From Mycoemilia scoparia (lineage: Eukaryota; Kickxellomycota; Kickxellomycetes; Kickxellales; Kickxellaceae), in the NCBI GenBank assembly GCA_027575805.1, contig JANBPU010000070.1:1-64000 (forward strand): 64,000 nucleotides of DNA. Reading direction: 5' to 3'. The notes under the pieces are model-generated. The model saw only the letters and a list, made by a program, of their open reading frames with translations, searched no databases and was not told where the DNA came from. Shown here piece by piece: positions 22,420-34,264 of this stretch (its first letter is position 1; each line of letters begins with the position of its first letter). Made by a program: the position numbers and the translations under genes.

Positions 22420-24003
22420 ATGCTTGTAAGATTTGCAACACAAGCCTTTTTGAACATTAAACCACAAACTGTGTATCAAAGAAGAACTCGGATAATAGTA
22501 GTAAAAAGTTTAAACACAATGAGCAACTCTCCAGTCAAAACCACAGAGTCTGTGGACAACAATCAAGTAGATCTCGATATCAATGCTAACGAAGGAGTCG
22601 ACCAGACTAATTTGCTCAAAAGAACGATAGAAAGTGTTGATACAGACCTAAAAGATCAGGATATCAGTAAAGATACTGTCGATACTAAGCATATAAAGAT
22701 AGACACAGAGGATAGTCAAAAACCAACAACTCTATCTGAAGCTGCTACTTTCCCAATGGATGAAACACTGGCTCAAGATGAGCAACTACAAAAACCAGCC
22801 AAGGACAAAAAGCCCAAGCGCAAGGTTGCGCTGCTACTGGGATACTGCGGGACAGGCTACCAAGGAATGCAGATCAATAGAGATGCCAAAACAATAGAGC
22901 TGGAGCTTTTGAATGCATTGAGCCAGAGTGGAGGGATATCGAAGGACAACTCGACTGATCTAAAGAAAGTTGGATTCCAGCGAGCAGCCAGAACTGATAA
23001 AGGTGTCCACGCCGCTGGGCAAGTAGCCTCACTCAAAATGATTATCGAGGACCCCGATATTATAGAAAAGACGAATGTTTTTTTGCCGGATCAAATCAGA
23101 CTATGGGGATATGTCAGAACACCAGGGTCTTTTAACGCCAAGAATTCGTGCGATTCTCGAGTCTATGAATATTTACTTCCAACATTTGTGTTTTCGCAGA
23201 CAGAAAAGGAAAAGAAATTGTACCAAGAAAGGAAGTCCAAGAGCGTGGGAGAAGAAAGGTGGTTTGCACCCAGTACGGCCGAGGAGTTGGCGGATAAACG
23301 AAAATACAGGATTGATGATGAGCTTTTGCAAAAAGTCAGACAAGCTCTGAAGGAATATGAAGGGACGTTTGATTACATGAATTTTACGGTCACAAAGGGA
23401 TGTAACGAAAAGAACTCGAAACGCTATATTCATTACTTTGAAGCATCCGATCCATTTATCAAAGATGGCATTGAATGGGTGAGTTTGAAAGTCAAAGGAC
23501 AATCATTCATGCTTCACCAAATCCGCAAGATGGTGGGTCTAATTATTCTGATAATGAGAACAAACACCCCGTTTGCGGTTATCAAAAATATATTCAAGAG
23601 TCCTAGAATTAATGTACCAAAAGCACCCAGTCTTGGTTTATTGCTGGAACAGCCAATGTTTGATGCCCACAACAGGTTTATAAAGAGCCAGGGTAAAAAG
23701 ATCCAGTACAATGATCCCATTACATTCGAACCATACAAGGAGGTAATAGATGCGTTCAAGATGAAGTACATTTACAGCGAAATATTCAACACTGAGCTCA
23801 ATGATTCTGTGTTTGATCGATGGGTCGGCTGGTGTGAAGTGTTCCCCGAGCAATATTCATATTTGAACGAAACTGGAGACATTCCTGAGTCAGCTCATAT
23901 AACTAGTACCAGAAGCAAGGAAATTAGTGAATGCATTTCAAAGCTTGCTGTTGAATGCAGAGACTTGTCAACTGGTGGATACAATCCAGAGAGCGACAAG
24001 TAG
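22420..24003 (+). CDS. PUS1: tRNA pseudouridine synthase, PUS1 family
   Basis: A single-exon frame of 527 residues. TruA/Pus1 enzymes isomerise uridine to pseudouridine in tRNA (and some snRNA/mRNA sites). The catalytic Asp is D193 in RAARTDKGVHAAGQ; FMLHQIRKMVG and the N-terminal GYCGTGYQGMQ are further Pus1 signatures. The first 33 residues are basic with almost no acidic residue (MLVRFATQAFLNIK...QRRTRIIVVK), like a mitochondrial presequence. A second ATG at 22519 (M34, MSNSPVKT) has A at -3, whereas the first has T. Two start sites giving mitochondrial and nuclear forms are known for PUS1 orthologues; here this is inference. A Lys-rich stretch (DKKPKRK, about 129-135) before the core could be a nuclear signal. 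A TATA box is at 22335. Confidence 0.92.
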   Translation: MLVRFATQAFLNIKPQTVYQRRTRIIVVKSLNTMSNSPVKTTESVDNNQVDLDINANEGVDQTNLLKRTIESVDTDLKDQDISKDTVDTKHIKIDTEDSQKPTTLSEAATFPMDETLAQDEQLQKPAKDKKPKRKVALLLGYCGTGYQGMQINRDAKTIELELLNALSQSGGISKDNSTDLKKVGFQRAARTDKGVHAAGQVASLKMIIEDPDIIEKTNVFLPDQIRLWGYVRTPGSFNAKNSCDSRVYEYLLPTFVFSQTEKEKKLYQERKSKSVGEERWFAPSTAEELADKRKYRIDDELLQKVRQALKEYEGTFDYMNFTVTKGCNEKNSKRYIHYFEASDPFIKDGIEWVSLKVKGQSFMLHQIRKMVGLIILIMRTNTPFAVIKNIFKSPRINVPKAPSLGLLLEQPMFDAHNRFIKSQGKKIQYNDPITFEPYKEVIDAFKMKYIYSEIFNTELNDSVFDRWVGWCEVFPEQYSYLNETGDIPESAHITSTRSKEISECISKLAVECRDLSTGGYNPESDK

Positions 24004-24237
24004 GAGTCTATTTCTTAATTCTTTTGTATGTTTTAATCAATATACATTTAGCATGGTCTATTTGATGAATACATATAATGGTGGTGTGTCTTTTTGGGCA
24101 ACGCTCGGATAATGTGGTTTTAGCCATACATTTACAAGGATATACATAACTTGGTATTCTTAGATGCTGGCAATAAGCCTTTTTGAATTTGGTGCCTGAT
24201 GTTCCAAAAAAGGTTTATAACACAGAGAAACTTTCAC

Positions 24238-24356
24238 ATGGGAGATAATTTTTGAAGGGTGAAAGTTTACTAGTAAAATTGGACATCCATTTGACTGTGA
24301 TTGCCCTCATAATCGCTGGTCACCAAAATTTACCCTTCAAAGATTATTGCCCACAT
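24238..24356 (+). mobile_element. MITE-like element, family 1, copy 2
   Basis: Full-length copy. The left end is ATGGGAGATAATTTTTGAAG and the right end ACCCTTCAAAGATTATTGCC. The core resembles other copies (TTTGACTGTGATTGCC, GGTCACCAAAA). Confidence 0.85.
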
Positions 24357-24382
24357 GGAGGAATTTGGAAATTAAATTTGGA

Positions 24383-24504
24383 ATATGGGTAGTTATTTTT
24401 GAAGGGTTACCCACTTGCTAATAGATTGTGATCACTCATTTGGCTGCGATTGCCTGTATAATCATTGGCCACCAAAAGTCACCCTTCAAAAATTATGATG
24501 CATA
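24383..24504 (+). mobile_element. MITE-like element, family 1, copy 3
   Basis: Full-length copy 26 bp from copy 2, same orientation. The left end is TATGGGTAGTTATTTTTGAA and the right end ACCCTTCAAAAATTATGATG followed by CATAT. Core TTTGGCTGCGATTGCC. Confidence 0.85.
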
Positions 24505-25132
24505 TTCTAAATTTAAGATGGCAGCATCCTAATATCAGTGTTAATGAAATTTAAAACAGAAAAGTACTTGTCATTATGATACCAATGTATCAAAGAAATT
24601 TGGTATGATAACACCGCATTTTTATTTTTGGATTCCCATGTTAGTTCTTTTGGGTATTTTCAATACAAAATTTGGTGGTAAGAAATGATGAATACAATTG
24701 GGAATTAGAAATCAGTTTCAGTGTTATCCACAACAACATTGCTGTTTTTGTCTAAATTTTATTTTTTTTTAAATAAATATTTAAAAAATTAATGTCTTGT
24801 CTAGGTAATTGTATATATTCATGGAGACCAAAGTAGACATTATGATACACAATGTATCATTTTAATGCGCTTGAAAATAAAACTAATCTCTCATAAACTT
24901 AGCTAACAAAAAAGAGTAAGTGCTATCACATTACAGATTTAACCTGTGACCAAATAACAATTAAAATATTTGAAATTGATGACGTATATACCCACCGAGG
25001 TATGATGTCTATGGTAGAGACTAGTTTCTAACATTAACTTTGAACGTGTAGTTACAAACACCCAATGTGTTGTGAGAATAGCGCTTATTCACTGATGCAT
25101 GTAAGTATGATGCATTTATGAGCTTTGACTTT

Positions 25133-25160
25133 ACAGCAACAGCAACAGCAACAACAATAA
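25133..25160. repeat. (ACAGCA)n/(ACA)n microsatellite
   Basis: CAGCAA units followed by CAACAATAA in noncoding DNA. Confidence 0.8.
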
Positions 25161-26846
25161 TGGTTTCAAGACCTTTGTTAAAAAATAAACCTCTTTTTTC
25201 TATAAAACCTATAATCATGCAGGGTTTGGCAATCTTTCAACCATGTAGTACTTATCTATCCATCTATCTGTACATCTGCCTGTCTGTCTGTGTTCGATTT
25301 TAGAGTGCAAAAATAACACAAAGATATCTTAACATGCAAAATGGTTGGCAGCGATGATGCAATACTTTGTCCATTTTTGGGGAAATCAACTCCGAATACC
25401 ATAAATGTAAATGACTTTTAATGTGCGATGTGATTTTGGTTTTATACAGGTATATGCAAGTTGGCACTGAATGCACCCTTCGCTGTTATTAAACTCGATC
25501 TGATAAGTACACATACATGTTGGTCTGCTATTATGTCATTTTTCGGTACTTACTCTAGACTAGTACTCTGTATTAAGCTACACGCCATACTAGGTTTCCG
25601 ATCTAACTACTGAATACTATTTCATATATAAGCGTCTATAGTCAACATGATAGCGTGACAATGTAGCATCGCGACTATTTAATCATTAAAGCCTAACAAA
25701 TGTATGAAAATATATAATTCACAAACTATTTATTTAGAAATAGCAACATGGATGTGCAACTATACTCACAATAATTCTATTTGCCTCAAAAGAAACTGGA
25801 CGGACAGTGCCTGTGTTGCCAGCCCAGGTTGAAATAATGCAAGTAGTATGAAATTTAAATTTCAAACAATCTGATAACGACAATACCTGGTTTCCCAAAT
25901 ATATTTAAATACATGTGTATGGCAACATTATAATCCCAAACATAGATAAATGGAGATTTAAGGCTTTTGTCCTGGGGGGAGGAGTAGGAGGTTTTGGAGG
26001 TGATAAAATTTAATTCTTCAAGGAAAAATAAATTTATAGAAAAACGATCCAAAGAAAAATGTGCTAGTAACTAGTTGGATATTATATATAGCCAAGGTCA
26101 TAAGTGGCTTAGCAGCGGCTTAGATATGGCTGTTATGTTCGGAGCTCCTATAGCTCCGTGGTATGTTTGCTACCCTGGGGAATACCGGGTCGCTCACTGC
26201 CTAACAGGAGGAGGGAGAGAGAGGGAATGCCAAGGGATATATCCACACTTCCTCTGTTCTCAATCGTTTTACTGCAAGGGGATCAGGCAAGCCAACGGAA
26301 ACTTCTGTCAATAAGATATATATTCTAGTTTTGTTTTTTTCCCGCATCTGCAAATGGATGAGCTATTTATGCACAGAAAAAAGACATGGTGGCTATGGGA
26401 AAAACCGATCGTGGGAGAAGGGAGCGCACAAGGAGCACTCAACAGAACTTTACCACCTTTGCCTAGTGTGTACATATAATGGTAACGGAGGCCCTATATA
26501 CAAAGACATTTGTTTATCCGTAAACTAAAACGGCATCGCATACTTTAGAAACATCTAGAATATAGCTTTTTGCCAATACTGCTACCTCTACAACCACCAT
26601 AAAACGCTAGAAAAGGCAGTATTTGGATGCTCGGGTGTGTTGCGTTCAAGTATCCATACACAAGACACAATTTGACTGAAAAAAAATAAAGTAAGTAAGT
26701 GAGTGAGTGGTGCATCAAGGCGTGGCGTGATCAGAAGCAGATTGTCGTCGTTGTGTATGAATATGGAAAATAAGAATGTATATAAAATGTAATTGTCTTT
26801 TAAAGTGGAAATGTGTTATGAGGGGGTAGAGAGCGAGAGCGAGCGT

Positions 26847-26871
26847 ATGTGTGTGTGTGTGTGTGTGTGTA
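26847..26871. repeat. (TG)n microsatellite
   Basis: About twelve TG units following a GAGC-rich run. Confidence 0.9.
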
Positions 26872-27279
26872 CAAAGGATTGCTGCTGGATTGTATAGCCA
26901 CACACACACACATGTGCACTTTATCTATGGTTATTGGCAGACTTGCTATAACAACATCTCCTCAAATACCATCAGTGCTACTGCTATAGCCACACCCACG
27001 CAGAGCTATGGCCACAGCAGCTACTGAAACACATTATTCCGCAGCACTAATTAAAGAAATAGTGGCAAATTTCACGAGGCCATTGTTATAAAGAAACAAA
27101 AAGATCACTATTAAAAGGGATAAGCCAGAATATTTTAAAGAAATAATAAAAACCACAAATGTGCTTCCATTATTATTGTTACTATTATCGACATTGCTTG
27201 TTTAAGAAGAGATTGTTGTTTATTATTAGAACTGACTTAACCGGATTATTGTGGATGAAGCTTAAATGTGCTTTTGCCA

Positions 27280-27308
27280 CAACGACGACGACGACAACAA
27301 CAACAACC
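27280..27308. repeat. (ACG)n(ACA)n microsatellite
   Basis: Adjacent CGA and CAA triplet runs. Confidence 0.85.
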
Positions 27309-27594
27309 GAATTGCTTTTTCTATAGCTTTTCCATTCACATACACAAGAACGCCAAAATAGACAATAATTTGTTGGCGCCATCTCCTTTTTAGGTTAACC
27401 CACCGATCACTGTTTAACAAATAAGAAAATTTAACTTTTATGGAGAAATGGGCTATTACTATATGGGCATATAAACCAGTGTCACTCTGTAAATGTTCTT
27501 TTTAGATAAAATGAGAGAGAGTGTGTGTGTAAAGTTACATCAATTCCAGCCATGTTAACTTCCAATACTTATTTTAAGACACAAATAAAATAAC

Positions 27595-27725
27595 ATGACG
27601 ATATTTCACTAGTGACCGAGTCTATTGTCAGCAGAAATAGGGCTTCATGCTTTGACCCAATCATCAGCCAATCCATAAGCAACTCCTGGGGGCCAATTTT
27701 GCCTAGGGCCTTGTGAACCTTGACC
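27595..27725 (+). mobile_element. Hairpin family (family 3), single arm
   Basis: About 130 bp matches one arm of the large inverted repeat at 35481-35724. Shared stretches include GACCCAATCATCAGCCAAT, CAACTCCTGGGGGCCAAT and GGCCTTGTGAACCTTGACCA. It ends where a family 1 copy begins. Confidence 0.65.
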
Positions 27726-27830
27726 ATACAAGAGAATATTTTTGAAGGGTTAGTCACTAATTTGGCTTTGTTTGCCACTATAATCATTGGTCTCCAAAAG
27801 GTACTACTCCTCACAAACCATTACCCATAT
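27726..27830 (+). mobile_element. MITE-like element, family 1, copy 4 (degenerate)
   Basis: The left part (ATATTTTTGAAGGGTTAGTC) and core (TTTGGCTTTGTTTGCC...ATAATCATTGG) are clear. The right terminal repeat is eroded (CTCACAAACCATTACCCATA). Confidence 0.7.
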
Positions 27831-28241
27831 ATTATAAATGGATATTTAATTGGTTAAAATAGTCAATTGTTTGTGAGAAAATGCATTGGCAACTTCCACA
27901 TAGTGACCAGAGAAACAACAGTAATCTGCTCATGAGAGGAGGTCTCTGTTCAAGTTTGTTTATAGTACAAGTATGTTCGTGCGAGTGTTGTGGTTCACTA
28001 CCCCATTTCATGAAGCCTCCTAACCTGCCCAACTATGGATCAAACCATGGGCAGCACAACACACTCATCCAGGAAAATTAGAGAATACTGTCTGATCTAA
28101 AGCAGTAACATCTTCATAGTTGTCTCCTAAATGTCTATTCAGCAATTCCAAATTGTCGATCTATTAACAATATTGCATTTGCCATCCCAACCAACTTTGA
28201 TAGTCGTTGTGGCACTATAGCGATACATATGCTTTTATTGA

Positions 28242-28260
28242 CATCATCATCATCATCATC
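28242..28260. repeat. (CAT)n microsatellite
   Basis: Six CAT units. Confidence 0.9.
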
Positions 28261-29030
28261 GTGGTTTGGGAGATGCCAATGTTGGGTACCAACTTCGATC
28301 TTGGTTTATAATAATACAAATCAACACACAATAGAGCTGAAAACATCTTATATTCATCTTGACGTGTGTGTGTATATATATACACATCAAAAATTAAGTA
28401 TGGATTGTTTTGAACCCACATACTAAATTTTCCCAGACAAATGATTTACACAGTACATACAAGAATTGCCACACACAGGCGCGATATCGCATCAACCTAC
28501 TACTTCATGGTGGACATAAATATGTTGGTAAATGCAATGCATGTCAATTATAATGATGGCCATGGGTTTATAGTCATGGGATAAAAATATAGAGTGATAA
28601 GGAGAAAGATAGAGAAAAAAATTAAATATAAAAATACGTAAAGGCCATTGACTCTATGATTCACAATGCCTATCATCATATGATGGAAATACTTTCATTG
28701 TTTGTCATTGCCCCAGGAGTCATGGGATTTCCTGAACGAATAATAATAGGAACTAATAATATCCGTACCCGTATAATTTTAATAGAGAACAATAACTCTG
28801 TAGTTTGGAAAACTAACTTTACCACCGTTGACATTATTATTGTCATTATTTTAAAATAGAGCTTGCTCCAAATGTGCATGTTTATGTGTTGTATTTGCAC
28901 TAAATAAGCCGTAGGTGCCAATCCAAAGTCATAAAATATATCAGCGCCAGGAAGAAGAGGTGTCAAAGGGATCGGAATGTACTTTCGTTTGATCCCGAAA
29001 CATTTAAAAGGGGGGATTGAATAGTGTCAC

Positions 29031-29053
29031 GCACACATACACACACACACACA
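29031..29053. repeat. (AC)n microsatellite
   Basis: Interrupted then pure AC run. Confidence 0.85.
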
Positions 29054-29608
29054 CGGACATATAATACACACAGGCTTGTGGGCTATAATTAGATAGTTTC
29101 CAAGGGTGGGTGTATAATATTTTCATTGTTATGTACAATGATCATCTCTTCTAGGGCCATTAAATGTATGGCTTGGCAATTACACATGATTTGAAAAGAG
29201 GATAAAATACATAATGGGATATGCACCTGAATAGAAATATATATATATATATATACCATTATGGATAGCTGGGTTTAATAAACCCTAGATATTACTCTTC
29301 TTTTTACAAAGAAGCAAAGAAACATTCGAGTTTTTTATACACAGACATACCCGCACACGTAAATGCACACATCCACACGCAGAGCCAGATTCAAACATGT
29401 ATTCTGTTTGCTTTGACCAAGAACTAGAAAACATGACGTTGGTAATAATGGTTGTGGTATTATTGATAAAGATAAAGGGGCCTGCAAAACCTCGATTTAG
29501 TGAAGCTTTATTGAAAAAAGTGACCCAAAATATACACACATTTACAAAAATACATCCGGGATTATCAGTGAGTCCAGGCCAGATATTAGGCACATACTTT
29601 TATTAGCC

Positions 29609-29633
29609 GATGATGATGATGATGATGATAATG
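29609..29633. repeat. (GAT)n microsatellite
   Basis: Seven GAT units. Confidence 0.9.
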
Positions 29634-30040
29634 ATAATATATATCTCGCAATTTGTTGTTGCAAACATTAGAGAGAAAAAAAAAAGGAAAGAACCAAGTT
29701 CTGGTACAAATATGAATGTGCTAGAACACCAAGAGAAGGAAAGGGGAAGGTGACACAAGATGTGTGCACAAATATAGGGAGTCCAACAAAGGAAAAATAT
29801 GCAAAGTGAAAAAAGTCCTTTGCAGTAGTTGAGGTCGTGGTAATTAGGGCAGCACAAAAACCAAGAATTTTAATTGTACAAAGAGACAGACATGTGGATG
29901 GATGGATGGGTGGGTAAAATAGAATGTCTGAGTATGAAAGTTTATTAGAGTTAACAACAACCTGGAGTTGGGTAACAAGCACTGGTTGCACTTGTGGTAG
30001 GGGGGTAATGGGGCCATCGCTATCTTAGCTATTCTAACAA

Positions 30041-30076
30041 CAATTATTATTATTATTATTGTTGTTGTTGTTGTTG
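30041..30076. repeat. Compound (ATT)n(GTT)n microsatellite
   Basis: An ATT run passes directly into a GTT run. Confidence 0.9.
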
Positions 30077-30373
30077 GTTCTTTTACTATCACTATTTCTG
30101 TTGTGATGATAAATGTACACAATGGAGAAGGTGGTGTAAACGAGATATATACCGGGCCTTTGCAGCTGCCCATGCAGAAGGTAACGGAATGGTGGTTTTG
30201 GGCCAAATGTCATATTGCATAGCTCAAGATAAATTGGCCCGAAGGTTAATCTATAGATTGTGATGGATCCTTTAATAGAAGCTATGCTGCGGTGTAACAA
30301 GGTTGTGCTTGCCATCCATAGAAGGAAGGATATGTTGGAAAGTAAAAGGTGTGGAGTAGTGGTAATGGACATG

Positions 30374-30520
30374 TATGTGGCAGAGTAGTCTCATCCAAAA
30401 TTGTACTAGAATATCACCCTGGATGCTAGCCAATCATCACTGAGATCCCAGCTAAAATGCTTGGGCTATGGGCTGATTTGCAGGTATTATACTAGTACCC
30501 TTTTGGTGGAGAAATTGTCG
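30374..30520 (+). mobile_element. Long family 2 element, abutting a family 1 MITE
   Basis: The left end is TATGTGGCAGAGTAGTCTC and the right end TTTTGGTGGAGAAATTGTCG, matching the terminal parts of the short family 2 elements. The interior 80 bp (GATGCTAGCCAATCATCACT to GGGCTATGGGCTGATTTGCA) is shared only with 54818-55113. It runs straight into family 1 copy 5 at 30521, as the 54818 element runs into copy 13. Confidence 0.65.
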
Positions 30521-30621
30521 TATGGGAGATAATTTTTAAAGGGGTAGTCACTCATCTGGCTGTGGTTACCCCTATGATCGTTGGCCACCAAAAGGGTACC
30601 CTTCGAAAATTATCACCCATA
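30521..30621 (+). mobile_element. MITE-like element, family 1, copy 5
   Basis: The ends are TATGGGAGATAATTTTTAAA and (right) CCTTCGAAAATTATCACCCATA, nearly perfect inverted complements. The core is GGCTGTGGTTACCCCTATGA and GGCCACCAAAAG. Confidence 0.85.
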
Positions 30622-32555
30622 TAGAGGGAAAGGAATTTTGTTATGGAATTATGATGGCGATAACAACAACAGGAATGCTAGTTTCAATAGCAATAATATT
30701 ATTAATTTATATATTGCACGGAGCATTGAAGGAGGATTATTGAGTTTACATGAGAGATTAACCTGGTAAATTTTGGTATAACAGTGGTACATTACACAGC
30801 TTAGACCACTGATCCTTAGTAATTATATGAATCCATTCTCTTTTTGACCGATAATAATAACAATAATAATAAATAACAATCATTTGGTTTAACCAACCAA
30901 GATCAGTCTGTAGGCGGAGACGGACATCCAGCAGCAAAGCTCCTCGCAGTTGCCAATAGAACCCCGGTTAGTCGCGCCGATGAGGCGTCGAATGGACGAT
31001 TGGTCTGGCACAGTGCGGCTGTTTTCCACAGTCAGTAACCCATCAAATAGCCATCATACTCATCAATGCTCTGCCTCTTTTCTGAGATCCTTCCTAAGCT
31101 CTGTCCCACATCATTGCTATATAAGCATGGGAACTAAACAACAAATAGAGATGTTTAACTATGTATCATGGCCAACATGTATTTGTGTATCTCGCTAGCT
31201 CAGAACATGGTACAGGCTGAACAGCCAAGCAAACATACAGGAGTGCGTAAGCCCAAGGCTGAGAACGACTTTGCATGCATTGAGCTCTGCTGGCTTGGCA
31301 ATGACGATTCCTTTACCACTCAAAGTCCAAGCCATCTGCATAGTTCAGCTGATTTTCGTGTAACATAAAAGTGTCATAGCACAGAACGCAACATCTAGTA
31401 TATATATGGGGGAAACAGAGGGAAAACTTTCACTGGCGATGTTATTGTTAATTGAACAACAATTTAATTCCCAGTAGGACTATTATTGCAAATGCCTCTT
31501 TGTTACTAAACCAAGTAAGTACAAATGACTATGCTCTTGGATTTATTCCCACATTTCGGTTGTCATAGTAAAATTGATGGGGCTTGTGCATTTTGGCTAT
31601 TCAGCAATTTTAAAAGGCCAAACCGGCATTCAGCAGCACCGCTAGCAACACCATCTGCCATGGATAATTGTGTATATCCAGCAGGAAGATGTATCTGCAA
31701 ACCAACATATAACATTTTGTTTGTAGGTAAAACGAAAAAGAGAGTGAGCAGGAGACCAAATGTGCAAACACTTTAAAGAGACATACATGCAGGTATGGCT
31801 GTGCCTGAATAACAGAGTGAAGTGATGCAAAAATATATTGATATGCCTTTCACCCCCTGTTTATCCTTCGCTGGGTGCTGTGTGTGAGTGTGAAGAGAGG
31901 GGAGGTAGTGTCGACCATAGGCACGGGGAGGGTAAACAGGGCAAAGTTTAACATGGCGTCCATAATAATAATAATAGTAACAATAACAATTGGCGGTAGT
32001 AGTGGTTCAAGTGGATGGATTTTATTCCGACTGCATCATAATAAATCCCTCTAACCTAATCGATCACTACTACGCCTTTCCATATTGACATTGGATCAAT
32101 ATATGCAAAGCTCATACATTTACTGACAATTGTGGTTGCCATAGCCATGACCACAACAGCTCTCTGTCTCCCATCCACGCCTTTCCTTTGTCGTTGGCCA
32201 AGAAAATTCCATCTATTATTGTTGTCATTTTTCTTTTGTTCTGCTTCTTTCTCACTCTATCGCCTTCCTTTTCCTTCTCTAACTATTCATATAGTATTCA
32301 GCGAAATGCAAAGGCTCACGGGCCCCAGCATCCAAGAAAATGAGGAGGGTCATCGGATTGGTGTATCGTAGATGCACAGTGATTTTTGGGGAGCTTTCTA
32401 TTTGATTGTTGTCTAATGTATGTGAACACGCCTTGGACAAAATAAGCAGGGAATCAAGCAAGATCTCTTGGATCTCACCTGAATTTACCGACTGCATGGC
32501 TAGTGGATTGGTGCAGAGATGCATCATAGGTGTATTAGAATGTCATGACAGTAAC

Positions 32556-32575
32556 CTCTCTCTCTCTCTCTCTCT
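32556..32575. repeat. (TC)n microsatellite
   Basis: About ten TC units. Confidence 0.9.
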
Positions 32576-33917
32576 ATCCATCTAGTCTATCCAAGAAATA
32601 GGCAATTGTTGGGCAGAATGTTGATCGGGGTGGTGATAGTGCTGTTTGTGAGGCTATGAGTAGAGATGCGGCGAAACTCTGAAGCCAATTGTGACAATAG
32701 TGTGAGGCGTTTTGAATTAAGACCAAGGTCATTACGCCTAACTCTGCGGTGGAGGGGGGAGTTAACAAACCCCCTCAATAACACCATGACTACAGCTCCA
32801 GATTTCATCAACATTTCCAAGAAAAACAAGTCTTGGTTAGCTTGTTTGTGACTTTAGTTGTTACTGTTAAGTTATGACAACAGTACGGATGAGATCTGAA
32901 AGAGAGATTGTAACATGCATGCTTTTGGACTGTTAATGAGCAAACATTGACGTTATACAGATCTGGTCATCTAGAACTGTGGTCAAACAGTCGCATTGCA
33001 CAAAAAGAGAGGATAAAGTCAATCACATATGCAATAGCAATTAAGGACCAAAAGTACGTCCGGACTGAAAGGAGAGATGGTGATGATGAAAAGAAAGTTG
33101 AGGAGGCGACTAAGACATCATGGGCTTGTGCCACCTGGTGGGTTTCGGGTCCGGAGACGGTGATCGTAACTGTGTTAAAGTAACCATTGTGATGAGGACC
33201 AGCTCTCTCTCCACAGTCATGAGGCCTTACAGAGTAATGACGGTGGTGAGGCAACACGGCCTGAATCAAAAAGACTGAAGGAGCCAAGTCAAGCACACAC
33301 CCACACACATACGCCTATCCAGCGTGTGAGCCACAGGCACAAGTTGGCATTAATTGTTGTTATAGAGAACGCTTTACCCGATAATTTTTGCTTTTGCTTG
33401 TTTAAACTCAACCAATATTGTGAGAGCCTGGCTAATGGTGGCCTGCGCAGCAACCATATAAAGTGGAGAAAAGCACAGGCATCCACACAAACACACACCT
33501 GCTCTCTGTGGGAGAGAGAATGCAAAAAACTTGGCTTCAGCAAACACATATTGTGGCGGCTACACATGCAAGTTCTGCTCGCTCAAATCCAAAACGTCCA
33601 TCCCTTCTTGTGGGTATTTGGCCCTGACTTGGCCATCCGTGCACCAACCCACCCCCCTAGCCTGTCACCACCACCCCCACGATTTTCGACCAACACTGGC
33701 TGAATGGCTGACTGGCTGGCTGTACAACCTCTTGCTTCTCTGAAATAATATACCTTTTGCGTTTATTTTGCTGGGTTGGCGCCCATCCCCCTCCTTTTCT
33801 CGTCCATTCTTTTGGCTGTCCGTTCTTTCGCTCTCCCTCTGTCTATCTCTCTCTCCCTCCCCTTTCTTTCATTGTATGCGTATATGCTTGCGTTGTTTTG
33901 ACCCAAGATGAATAACA

Positions 33918-33924
33918 TATAAAA
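33918..33924 (+). promoter_or_regulatory. TATA box upstream of the zinc-finger micro-ORF
   Basis: TATAAAA follows a long pyrimidine-rich (TC/CCCT) tract at about 33770-33870. This is an arrangement common at active fungal promoters. Transcription would start near 33945-33955, giving a leader of about 310 nt. Confidence 0.45.
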
Positions 33925-34264
33925 GGCCTGCTATCCCCGAGATATCCTGATCTTTCCCACAACACAGCCATTCGCCAACCTTTTGGTTTTCTCCACCTCT
34001 TTATCACCCACTTCAGCTCCGTCTGCGCTTTATAGTAGTCGCTCATAAAGTTATATCCAGAAGGCCGCTATCTTCCAATAATATTGCCAGGACAAACAGA
34101 GTAGCAGTAGTAGCCACTTCAGGACTCACACTGCCTTTGCCTATCTACACAGCCATCACCACAATCTCCATAATCGTCTCCAGTTATCTTTTGCAGACCC
34201 ACTGATCGCCTCTGTCTCTAGCTTATTCAGTCGCTTCTTGACCATCTCATCACCAGCTGCAGCA

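Larger units (their letters stand above)
24004..34264. other. Long gene-poor region with repeats and GC-richer islands
   Basis: More than 10 kb without a frame that looks like a conserved gene. It contains four or five MITE-like elements, one hairpin-family arm and many microsatellites. GC-richer islands occur near 26080-26530, 30900-31330 and 32920-34260. The last runs into a TATA box and the zinc-finger micro-ORF. Short ORFs overlap on both strands and none was recognised. Unidentified noncoding RNAs are possible; I found no tRNA, 5S or snRNA signature. Confidence 0.5.

Noticed and set aside
28229..30076. Triplet runs coding for poly-Ser, poly-Asn or poly-Val in small frames
   Set aside because: Microsatellite translations without coding context.
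33531..33743. Cys-rich frame (TYCGGYTCKFCSLKSK) resembling a zinc motif
   Set aside because: No ATG, no regular Cys/His spacing beyond the first few residues, and Pro/His low-complexity afterwards.
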